Shown here piece after piece: positions 23,446 to 33,560 of a stretch of 64,000 nucleotides of DNA. Both the position numbers and the translations under genes were made by a program. Position 1 is the stretch's first letter; each line of letters begins with the position of its first letter. Source of the DNA: Haematobia irritans (lineage: Eukaryota > Arthropoda > Insecta > Diptera > Muscidae); the NCBI RefSeq assembly GCF_050003625.1, contig NC_134397.1, positions 279,304,070 to 279,368,069 on the forward strand, given 5' to 3'. The notes under the pieces were generated by a model. It ran no database searches, was not told the origin of the DNA, and saw nothing but the letters and a program-made list of their open reading frames with translations.

Positions 23446-24611
23446 AATACAACCAAAAAGTAATTAACCTAAAATGTTAATGATACATATAATAATCATA
23501 TGGAATAAATTGCTTTGTTAGAATCATCAGAGAGTTAAAGACGAAAATAATAGACAAAACAGACAAACAAACAAAGACAAATGACATACAAAAAAATATA
23601 TATTTTGTTTTTTTGTTCATTAATATTAAGGTTATTTTGTTTTATACAATACTAGCGGTCACCGGGCAGCCCATCCCAACATTTCGTGTTTAAACTTTTT
23701 TTGTTGCGCTTCTAGCAGAAGAAAAGCAAAACGACGCATAGCGCTGTCTTGTTTTCTTGCCACAAGTTAAAAAAATTCTGGTTTCTTAATGGCTCTTTTC
23801 TTTTAATAAGGGAATTTTCTACTTTTGGGATTTTTTTAATTTTATTTTGTAAATAAATATAAGAAAACGAAAACTGTTTGTTTTATTGTTAAGTTAAGTT
23901 AAGTTTTTTTTTGACAATACCATGAATAAACAAAAAAGCATTTATTTGTACATATACATATTCATCTATATATATAAAAAATTGATTTTATTTTATTTAG
24001 ATTTTTTTTGGATTTTATTGCTTTGCAGAGTGTACACAATTGAATGGAACGAGACAAACGTAACTAAAAAAAAGAGTAGTTGGAGTAGGAATGGAGGTAA
24101 CAACACTATTTATGATGTATTTACACAAAACTTAAATGAAATTCAATACAAACTAACAAAAAACTTATAACGTTCATATTCAATTTGTTCATAAATATTT
24201 TACAGGTTGTGGACAAATACAAATAATAAAAAAAATTAAAACGAAATTGAAACGAAAAAAAAACCAAACAAATCTATATACATATAAATTGAACTAAAAT
24301 GATTATAAAGAGAATATCAAATGAGTAAATTTAGTTTAAATATTCTAAAATTCAAGAAATATTTGCTCCGTTTTATTGTTTTTCCTTTCAAATGGTAATA
24401 CTAGCAGCCATGAACTGTAGAACAATTTTTTAGTATTTCTTTTTTCTGTTTTTTTGTTTTATTTTTTTAATTGGAGCAGATTATTTTACATTTGGATTAA
24501 GAGTGATTGGAAGTTTGAATAAATACATCCTATATTAAGAAAACAGGATTATGTATTTTTCCCCGAAAAAATAACAAATTAGAAGAAGCTAAATTCAGAC
24601 AATGGCAACTA

Positions 24612-25232
24612 CACTGAAAAAAAAGCATACTCGGTTCCAAAGATTTTGTCTTTACTTTAAAAAATTTGGTATTGATTCCGAGCCAAAGAAGCGGAGAATA
24701 CAAGTAAGGATACTTTTAAGACACAATTCTCTTTTAATTTTAGGTTTTGTGTACTTGCTTCTAGGAAGCAAATTTTAATTTTTCGCTTTCTCAGCTTTTT
24801 TCTTCATATGCTATCAAAGTCCTTTAAAAATGAGTTAACGGCAACTTTATTATCCAAATTAGGACTCGACTTCCAGTAGAAATTATGCTATGTTTGAAGT
24901 AAAAAACTTCTTGAACGATTTTTTGCTTTATAGTCAAGATGCAAAAAGACAACAAATTTAAAGACAATTTCATTAAATTTAAAGAATTTTTCTGAATTAT
25001 TAAAGTCAAGTTGACCTTAGCCTATAAATTTTTTCTTTCATCTTAAGATACCCATTTTTAAGTCAAATCACTTAATTATAAGGACAATACGACTTCATGG
25101 AAAAGTTTATCGACTTTTGGACAAGGAAAATAACTTTATTTTAGAGAAATGCGTCTTCTATGCTAAGCAAAATTTGTATTCGTATTTTAAAGGCATGAAA
25201 TCTTTGACCTCACGACAATATTTTTTTCAGTG
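24612..25232 (+). mobile_element. CACTG-ended MITE, copy 1
   Basis: Starts CACTGAAAAAAA and ends TTTTTTTCAGTG, with TA at 24610-24611 and 25233-25234. It is similar along its length to the copy at 27571-28238 in the same orientation ('gattttgtctttactttaa', 'tattgattccgagccaaaga', 'tacgacttcat.gaaaagtt'). It has no coding frame. TA duplication suggests Tc1/mariner-type mobilisation, but the terminal motif alone does not prove the superfamily. Confidence 0.85.
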
Positions 25233-25735
25233 TACATGAGATTCTTAACAACCCATATTTGATTTGTGATTTACACGATCGGTAACAAAATCAATCCGTT
25301 TCTATCTACACAGAAAAAAAGTTGAAGTCGTATGTCTTTGAACTAAGGCAGATTTTTCTTAGAGCAAAGAAAAACATTTTTGATTTAAAGAAATCGACCT
25401 TAAATTAAGTGAAATATTGAATCTTTAGATAAAAACCACTCAAATAGGCTAAAACTTATTTTGAGGATTTTGTATGGTTAGTTTAATTTTTTTTTTTTAA
25501 TTAAAACAAGTATATACGGCCGTAAGTTCGGCCAGGCCGAAGCTTATGTACCCTCCATCATCATTCTTCTAAACACTGCATTCCACAATCGAATTACTTA
25601 AGTTGCGGCAACGCTTGCCGATGGCAAGGTATCTTAAAACCTCCTAACATCATCTTCTAAATTGTATGTAAGTCCATACGTGGTATATATTAAATCAAAA
25701 AAGATCGAACCAATACGTATACAATTCAGTTTGAC

Positions 25736-26140
25736 AAAGTAGACATAAAATTTTGACAAAATTTTCTACAGAAATAAAATTTTAACAACATTTTCTATAG
25801 AAATAAAATTTTCACAAAATTTTCTATAGAAATAAAAATTTTGACAAAATTTTCCGTAGAAAGAAAATTTTGACAAAAATTTCTACAGAAATAAAATTTT
25901 AACAAAATTTTCTACTTTTGACAAAATTTTCTATAGAAATAAAATCTTGGTAGATTATTTTTGGCTCGAATGGCAACCATGATTATGAACCGAATAAAAT
26001 TTGAACAAAATTTTCTATAGAAATAAAATTTTGACAAAATTTTCTATAGAAATAAAATTTTGGCAATGATGAAAATTTAATTATGAACGGAATAAAATTT
26101 TAACAAAATTTTCTCTAGAAATAAAATTTTGACAACCATA
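25736..26140. repeat. Minisatellite, about 28-30 bp unit
   Basis: Repeated 'aaattttgacaaaattttct' and 'atagaaataaaattttgac' units with small substitutions, plus two spacers around 'atgattatgaaccgaataaa'. Confidence 0.85.
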
Positions 26141-26990
26141 TACCAACACCATGTACCAAATTTCAGCCGGATCGGATGAAATTTGCTTCTTTTTAGGCTC
26201 CGCAAGCCAAATCTGGGGATCGGTTTATATGGGGGCTATATATAATTATGGACCGATGTGGACCAATTTTTATATGGTTGTTAGAGACCATATACCAACA
26301 CCATGTACCAAATTTCAGCCGGATCGGATGAAATTTGCTTCTTTTTAGGCTCCGCAAGCCAAATCTGGGGATCGGTTTATATGGGGGCTATATATAATTA
26401 TGAACCGATGTGGACCAATTTTTGCATGGTTGTTAGAGACCATATACCAATATCATGTAACAAATTTCAGGCGGATCGGATGAAATTTGCTTCTCTTTGA
26501 GGCTCCGCAAGCCAAATCTGGGGATCGGTTTATATGGGGGCTATATATAATTATGGACCGATGTGGACCGATGTGGACCAATTTTTGCATGGTTGTTAGA
26601 GACCATATACCAACACCATGTACCAAATTTCAGCCGGATCGGATGAAATTTGCTTCTTTTTAGGCTCCGCAAGCCAAATCTGGGGATCGGTTTATATGGG
26701 GGCTATATATAATTATGGACCGATGTGGACCAATTTTTATATGGTTGTTAGAGACCATATACCAACACCATGTACCAAATTTCAGCCGGATCGGATGAAA
26801 TTTGCTTCTTTTTAGGCTCCGCAAGCCAAATCTGGGGATCGGTTTATATGGGGGCTATATATAATTATGGACCGATGTGGACCAATTTTTGCATGGTTGT
26901 TAGCGACCATATACCAACACCATATACCAAATTTCAGCAGGATCGGATGAAATATGCTTCTGTTAGAGGCTCCACAAGCCAAATCTGAGG
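26136..26990. repeat. 152-bp tandem array, about 5.5 copies
   Basis: Units begin 'ccatataccaacaccatg' at 26136 and recur every 152 bp, except one interval lengthened by a 10-bp internal duplication of 'gaccgatgtg' near 26565. The first, second, fourth and fifth copies are almost identical and the last is more diverged. The period is not a multiple of three, and the open frame in each unit (65-72 codons) is a by-product. Confidence 0.9.
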
Positions 26991-27131
26991 GTCCCTTTAT
27001 ATGGGGGCTATACGTAAAAGTGGACCGATATGGCCCATTTTCAATACCATCCGACCTACATCGATAACAACTACTTGTACCAAGTTTCAAGTCGATAGCT
27101 TGTTTCGTTCGGAAGTTAGCGTGATTTCAAC

Positions 27132-27160
27132 AGACGGACGGACGGACGGACGGACGGACA
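27132..27160. repeat. (GACG)n microsatellite in the DINE-like element
   Basis: About six to seven GACG units near the 3' end of the element. The same 'cagacggac' motif occurs near 9770 and 50250 in the related families. Confidence 0.9.
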
Positions 27161-27570
27161 TGCTTAGATCGACTCAGAATTTCACCACGACCCAGAATAT
27201 ATATACTTTATGGGGTCTTAGAGCAATGTTTCGATGTGTTACAAACGGAATGACAAAGTTAATATACCCCCATCCTATGATGGAGGGTATAAAAATGTTG
27301 TTTACTTTGAAGTATCTGTTATAGTTTGGATTTTTATACTGAAATTTTTGCCTTTATTAATATACCCCAGTAATAAAGTTAGAATTCCATAAATGAAATC
27401 TGTATCCTAATTTTAATTTTATTGACCTTAGCATGCCTTTGGATACAAGTATTTTTTTTAAGTATACATATTTATAAAGCAGATTTTACACTTACAATAC
27501 TTTGCGCGGAGTTTGAAGATCCCAATTACAAATTAGCATTAAAAATCGTCCCTTTTCACTCCTACAATTA

Positions 27571-28238
27571 CACTGAAAAAAAGCATGCCCGGTTCCAACG
27601 ATTTTGTCTTTACTTTAACAATTTTGGTATTGATTCCGAGCCAAAGAAGCGGAGAATACAAGTAAGGATACTTTTAAGACAAAAATTCTCTTTTAAATTT
27701 GGGTTTTGTGTACTTGCTTCGAAGAAGCAAATTTGAATTTTTCGTTTTTTCAGCTTTTTTTCTTCATATGCTTTTTTTCATATCCTTTACAAACGAGTTA
27801 ACGGAAACTTTATTTTCCAAATTCAGACTCGAATTTCAGTAGAAATTATGCTATGTTTCAAGTAAAAAACTTCTTTAAAATAAAGTTTTGAAAAACATGT
27901 CCTATATTTAAACGATTTTTTGCTTTGTAGTCAAGATGCAAAAAGACAACAAATTTAAAAACAATTTCATTAATTTGAAAGATTTTTTTCTGAATTATTA
28001 AAGTCAAGTTGACCTTACCACAAAAAAATTTTCTTTCATGTTATGATACCCATTTTTAAGTCAAATCACTTAATTATAAGGACAATACGACTTCATTGAA
28101 AAGTTTATCGACTTTTGGAGAAGGGAAAAAACTTTATGTTAGAGAAATGGGTCTTCTAATGCTAAGCTAAATTTGCATTCGTATTTTAACATCATGAAAT
28201 CTTTGGCCTCACGACAATATGTTTTTTTTTTTTCAGTG
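27571..28238 (+). mobile_element. CACTG-ended MITE, copy 2
   Basis: Starts CACTGAAAAAAAGC and ends in a T-run plus CAGTG, with TA at 27569-27570 and 28239-28240. Same family and orientation as 24612-25232; it is longer by about 47 bp because of an extra segment near 27880-27910. Confidence 0.85.
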
Positions 28239-28250
28239 TATGCTAAATAT

Positions 28251-28510
28251 GAAGCTTAAAGTACAAAAACCTTTAAAGGTTAAGTATGGCCAGGGTATTT
28301 TTATTTTTGAAAAAATCTTTTTCATATAGATGAAAAATAAACTTAGCCTTGAGTAAAACTTTCCGTGAGGCAAAAACATATAATTCTTCACCAAACGTAA
28401 GTCTTTTCTACTCACTACTTCGTTAGTATAACCACGGTCATCTAGAAGTTCCTTCTAAAGAAAAAATTCTAAATATCTTCTTGTCATTGTTTCAATTTGC
28501 AAGTTCCTTT
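28251..28510 (-). repeat. Dispersed repeat D, copy 1
   Basis: Similar to 30750-31125: both share 'agtaaaactttccg.gagg', 'cataattcttca.c', 'tctactcact', 'taaccacggtcat' and 'atatcgtcttgtcattgt' type blocks. Both copies have a minus-strand open frame starting MSR[RK]D at the same relative place. The nature of the repeat is unknown. Confidence 0.55.
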
Positions 28511-28892
28511 TTTTTGTTTTTCTTCAAAGTCAATTTATGTTATTCGAATTTATTCAACATAAAAAGTTGATTTGATGGACAGGACATCAATTAGTCGATT
28601 TTCAAAAATATCAAAACTCAATAAATAAAATTTGAAGATTACAAAAAAAAAAAGAATTCTACTTTCGTAAAAATGTAAAAATGTATTCTATTAAATTCGT
28701 TATTGAATATGTTTTTAAAGACAATTTTTTAGGAAAGTCCTAAAGCATTAAATGAACATGGTTTCGATAGACAGTACTGTAGATTTTAAATATTTAAATT
28801 TAAGCTGAAATTGGTGAAGAGCATAGAAGTATTATAAATATTACGGCATATCTCGGATACAAACTAGAACATTTCAATTTATTATATATGGT

Positions 28893-29351
28893 CAGAGAAT
28901 GAAGCCGGCCCATTTTTGTCGGCGGCGGCTGACACTAAATTTTTGCCTCCGGCGGCGGCGGCTTGATGGCTAAGCCGATAAAAAATTGTCTATTCGGCGG
29001 CGCAAAATTATCTATTATAAAATCAATTTGAAGTTTTCCGAATTGTAATGAGATTAGTTGTTCAACCAATCTTACAATCAAATTTACATTTCATTCAAAT
29101 TTTTTGAGCTAAATTTTTTTTTAACTATTATAGCAACTTGATATTAATTTATTGAAGGTGGAAAGTTCAAAGTTTTGGCAAAAACTATAATAAATATTAT
29201 TAAATTTTTCTGATATAAATCAATATTTTAGATTAATTGGCGGCTAAATTTGACTCGAGATGAGTCGACATATTCAGCGGCGGCGTCGATTGCTAAAAAC
29301 GGGTCGGTGACGACTAAAATCGGCGGCGCGACTCGGCGGCTTCATTCTCTG
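28893..29351. mobile_element. hAT-type MITE with GC-rich arms
   Basis: Ends are CAGAGAATGAAGCCG on the left and the inverse of CAGAGAATGAAGCCG on the right. An exact 8-bp target duplication, TATATGGT, lies at 28885-28892 and 29352-29359. Length is 459 bp. Both arms are packed with CGGCGG motifs, while the centre is AT-rich. There is no open frame of note. The 8-bp duplication and CAG-type ends fit the hAT superfamily. Confidence 0.88.
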
Positions 29352-29359
29352 TATATGGT

Positions 29360-32229
29360 TGTAAACATATTGAATTCGTCGTACACTCTCATGGCCCAAT
29401 CACAAGTTTACCACCAGATCGTATGAGTGATTTTGTTATTGAAAATGATTATACAACCTAATGATCCTTTAACTAATTAATCAATGTTGTATGTACAGAA
29501 TAAAAGAGATTAATTGTGGCCTTAATTCAAATTGAATTCTAGAAAATATAAATTAAAATTTTCTTTTTTAATTAGATCTGTCTACGAATTTCTTTCGCAC
29601 CTTTATGCGGGCAATAGAATATTAGTTTTTTCTTAATTAAAATAATTCCTTTTACTAAATATTTATATTTGAATAATAAATATTTTGTTTAATGGCTTTG
29701 CATTAACTAGTCCTTGTATATTTTATTTATAATACATTGCCAAGCAAAATAAAAACGGAAGAAACCCACTATTAATCGTAAAACATTAATTAGATGAACA
29801 TTTACTCATTCAATATTCAATGTTTTTGGGTTACTTTTCTTTTTCATTTCGATTATAGACAAAATGACAAATTGCTGTGGTGGTAATTCTCATTTATTTA
29901 TTAATGATAACAAACAAAAGAGTCAAGGGAATCACAAAACAAACCAAAAAAAAAAAAAAACAAAGACAAATGGAAAACTGGAACATAAAAAAGTGAAAAG
30001 AAATGTACAAGTCATCACTCACTAACAAAAAACAAAAAAAAAACAATAACAATCCATAAGGAATAATACAGATGATAATCAGAATGATAATTGAATAATT
30101 AGATGTTATATTTAAATATGGTAGATATTCTTTAGTATTTTTTTTCTGTACGAAGATAGGCAAAGAAGTAGTAAATAGGAAAAAACTTTTGGCGGTAATT
30201 ACAACAAAAGAAATAGAGCGAACAATGATAAGAATATTTTACACAACCAAATCAAATGAAAACGAGTAAACAAATGAATGACGACAAAACCCAACATACA
30301 ATAACCCAAAAAAAGGACAAGAGAACGCAAGACAACATAAAAAAGAAATAAATTTGGTACAAATACATTAGGAATAACAGAAAACACAATGAACTAAAAA
30401 TTCTTCTTCCCATACCCCACGATGGCAAATTTAAGCCTTTCATGGAAATGAAAAAAAAAAAAAACAAAAAAAAAACAGCAAAAAGAAAAATGACTGAAAT
30501 TTCTTATTTGCTTTTTGTTTGTAAAATATACCAAAATATATAATAACTTTTGTACAGAAAACATTTTAACAAAATTCCCTAGTTTGTGCTTCAACACCAT
30601 CCATCATCATAAAAGAAAGAACAGAAACATAAAACAAAAATTCACAATAAGAGACTAAAAACAAACAGAACAATCGCATTTTGTATTATTTACAGAGTTT
30701 TCGTTAGTGTTTTGCGTTAATTGGAGTTTTACGTATTTTATTTAGCATCTGAGTAACTCTTTGTATAAGGCAAAGCTGGAGGAACAGTATTCCATTAAAT
30801 TCGAGTGTATCAAGAAATGCAAAAATAACTTCGCGACGAAATTCGTTTAAAGATCGGGAATTTAAAAATGTTACATTTCGTTCAGATAAGTCTTCTAATA
30901 ATATTGGAAAATAAAATGCCCATTTCCTTTGCCTGAGATATAAACTCAATTTTAAGTAAAACTTTCCGGAGGACAAAAACAAAAAACTTTCTCCCACACC
31001 ACATAATTCTTCATCGAAATGAAAGTCCCTTCTACTCACTGACTAACCACGGTCATATTCAAATTTCCTCTAAAGAAAACTTTATAAATATCGTCTTGTC
31101 ATTGTCAACATTTGCAAGTTTTTTGTTTTTTTTTTTCGTAAATTTCCATTTTTTTTTCAATTTTATGAAATTAATATTAAAGTTGTTTTGCACATTTGCA
31201 GTAAATTATATTTTATGGCCATAGTGAGTACTTTGTAGTCACATACCATAAGTGTCTCGCCCAGCCATAAAAGATAGCAGAATTTCATGTTACACAGTCC
31301 TCAATGAACGAAAGTTCCCAACAAAAACACCCAACTTTAAAATAGCAACAACAACAGCGATAAGGCAAGGATGATGTTGATGACGACAAGGATTTTGAAC
31401 GAACTTTGCCCATTGCTCGATTTGAATAAATGATTTAGACCAAGACGACAAAAATATGAACGAAAACAAAACGATAAACAACACAAAATATTAAAATCCA
31501 ACACGCAAATTTTCATAAATTTATTTTTCGTTTGTCTTTTCTTCTCTATGTTTGTGTGTGTATGTGTGTGAATATTTTGAGTTTGTTATAATGATGATGA
31601 TGATGACACAATTGAATGAACTCCCTATCGAGGAGAGAACATAGTACAATAATCCTGTTTAAGGATACAACAGGAAATGACCTTTTAGAACAGGGGTGAT
31701 AAGTGGTAGGTACGATGGGCCACGATATAGGCAAAGGGGAAAATAGAATTGTAAGTGTAAAAGTATTTTCTTAGTTCTACCTACAGGAAATACAAACTTC
31801 TAAAATGATGACAAAACCTAGAAGTTGGTTGGCGGTGACTGTGTGATACCATAAAATAATTTTGAAAAATTTCCATCGTTGTACAGCAAATATTTTTTAA
31901 AGCAATAATTATATTCTCTCTCAGGTGAATTTATTTTGGAGAATTTCCTTTATCTATTTTACAACACTAAAAATAATTCCAAAATGAATACCTTTCAAAT
32001 CAGATCTCTTTTATGGTTTCTTGTGAAGCTCAAAATTTAATCCAAAAATGGCGACTAAACTAAACATTTCCATGTGGATTAGCCAACACTGAAACATATG
32101 TATAGTCAGGCTTGTAAGATGGGTATCTGGCATTTTCTTTTCAATAGCATAATAATACCAATTCCTTAAGCTCGCATTTAAAATTTTAATTAATGTAAAT
32201 GGCTCACGTTTGTTGGATCAGGTGTAGCA
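29360..32229. other. Non-coding AT-rich stretch
   Basis: No gene is recognised apart from the repeat at 30750-31125. The short open frames at 29894-30600 are low-complexity (poly-A strand). A short GT run is present at about 31553-31570. Confidence 0.45.
30750..31125 (-). repeat. Dispersed repeat D, copy 2, with a 111-codon open frame
   Basis: Related to 28251-28510. On the minus strand an open frame (30704-31039) starts MSRRDFHFDEELCGVGESF and continues without a stop through non-repetitive sequence. The related copy begins MSRKDLRLVKNYMF and also keeps HGKFY/SGKFY and LSL. No known domain is recognised, so a chance frame within a repeat is as likely as a gene relic. Confidence 0.4.
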
Positions 32230-32565
32230 AAATACTATACTTAAAAAATAGATTTTGTTACCTAAATTTTAGGACACGTAATTTCCACAATATTACAGAC
32301 GAATTTCTTAAAAATAAAGAAATTTTAATTGAAATAAAGTTTATAAACTTTGCTTCAAAATTTGTTTTTCATCATATTTAAGACGAGTTTTCAAATTTGC
32401 TCCCCTACGTAAAAGATTAAAGGATGTGTTTTAAGAACTCCATTTTTTTTTAATTTTAGGAAAAGTCGCTTTGAAGTAATGTGAATTTTGCATAATGTAA
32501 AGAAATAATCTTCAAATTTATTTAAGGATGTCGCCTCCAAGTAAAATTTTTTAGTGTAGGTTCAA
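32230..32565. repeat. Repeat A relative, inverted
   Basis: Reading the minus strand gives blocks related to 480-760 ('gtcctaaa', 'aaagaaatt', long A/T runs), ending at 'ttttttagtgta'. Together with 33178-33560 it forms a loose inverted pair. Divergence is high. Confidence 0.35.
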
Positions 32566-32670
32566 TGTGAAAAGTCCTAACAGATAATTCCAATATGTTT
32601 CTTTTTCCATCTCCATTTTCAATAAAAAAAAAAACAATTGTCATTGGACAGTCCAATGAGAGTAATGCTC

Positions 32671-33560
32671 ATTACACTCGAAAACAATTTACTTGAATTC
32701 AAAGATTTTGACCTTCCCTTAAGGGTTTTGGTATTGAATCCGATACAAAGATAAAATAAACACATGTTTTAGGTAAAAATTTAAAATTTGGACACAGATT
32801 TGATTTCGAATTTTCATATCCTTTTGCAATACATCAACAAAGAAGTTCATGTTAAAACAATGACATTTTAAATACCCCAATTACACAAAAAAAAAAAAAC
32901 AAAAATTATGATTCAATCACGAACTTAATTGATCCAATTAATTTTTAATTGAAATGTCTTCAATCACAGAAATGATAGTATCAATAAAAAAATTAATTGA
33001 AGGTCAATTAAAAAATTAATTGATTCAATTAAAAAAATAATTGATACTATTAATTTTCGTGATTGATTTTTGTTTCAATTAAAAAATTTGTTGATTCAAT
33101 TAAATTTTTAATTGAATATTTTTTAAAACTCAATTAAAATTTTAATTGGAAAATTTTTCGTGAAATTTTTTTCTGTGTATAACAGATACTTCAAAGCAAA
33201 GTATGTTTTCTTAACTTCAAAAACAAAATTAAACCATAGATGCTAAATCTGCAAAATAACTTTTAGCCTATATCTGAAGCGTTTTTTATATTAAATCTGT
33301 AGATTTAATTTGAAGACAATTTTTTTAAATCAAAACATTACTGTTATACTTTAAGAGAAATTTACTTTACTTCAAAGACATACGAATTTAATAGAAATTT
33401 CGAAGATTCGTGCCCTAAATTTATAGAAAACAATTCTTACAGTAAATATTGGGAAATTTCTTTTAATTACAATTTCTTTATTTTAAAGAAATTTTCGTTG
33501 TTGATGTTGAGGAAATTGTGTATCCTAAAATTGACGTTGCATTATCCTTTGGATTTAGCC
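32671..33560 (+). repeat. Repeat A / CACTG-related copy interrupted by a MITE
   Basis: The left part, 'cactcgaaaaca' to 'tattgaatccgatacaaaga', resembles the start of the CACTG MITEs. The right part (33178-33560) matches the repeat at 114-760. The TTAATTG MITE at 32884-33177 is inserted between them at a TA; the corresponding place in copy 1 (near 120) is uninterrupted. Confidence 0.5.
32884..33177 (+). mobile_element. AT-rich TTAATTG MITE
   Basis: Starts CACAAAAAAAA and ends TTTTTTTCTGTG, with TA on each side (32882-32883 and 33178-33179). The interior contains many copies of 'aattaattga' and 'tcaatcac', with partial dyad symmetry. Other copies: 45081-45347 (same strand), 10273-10493 (inverted), and a fragment at 58319-58420. 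Confidence 0.8.

Larger units (their letters stand above)
17743..24609. other. Long non-coding stretch with simple repeats
   Basis: No gene is recognised in about 6.9 kb. Composition is strongly AT-rich with poly-A or poly-T runs, and the open frames are low-complexity or run through microsatellites (19258-19915, 20197-20606, 22539-22835, 23922-24170). CAN/GAY triplets and CA/GT runs dominate several hundred bases. The 15-bp copy at 17743-17757 is the LINE target duplication. Confidence 0.5.
25504..27295 (+). mobile_element. DINE-1/Helentron-like element, family 2, with two internal arrays
   Basis: The start is 'aaaacaagtatatacggc' and the end is 'gatggagggtataaaa'. A perfect 13-nt subterminal inverted pair is TACCCTCCATCAT at 25549-25561 and ATGATGGAGGGTA at 27277-27289. 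The right copy is also one arm of a terminal hairpin with 'tataccccc atc'. Inside are an array of ~28-30 bp units (25736-26140), a 152-bp array (26136-26990) and a GACG run (27132-27160). It lies between two CACTG MITEs. There is no transposase; class is inferred from structure. Confidence 0.65.

Noticed and set aside
26151..26988. Row of near-identical 65-72 codon open frames
   Set aside because: They are produced by the 152-bp array. The same peptide recurs because the DNA repeats, and the frame is not conserved as a gene.
26136..26990. CRISPR-like array
   Set aside because: Units are contiguous 152-bp tandem copies without unique spacers, in a eukaryotic transposon.
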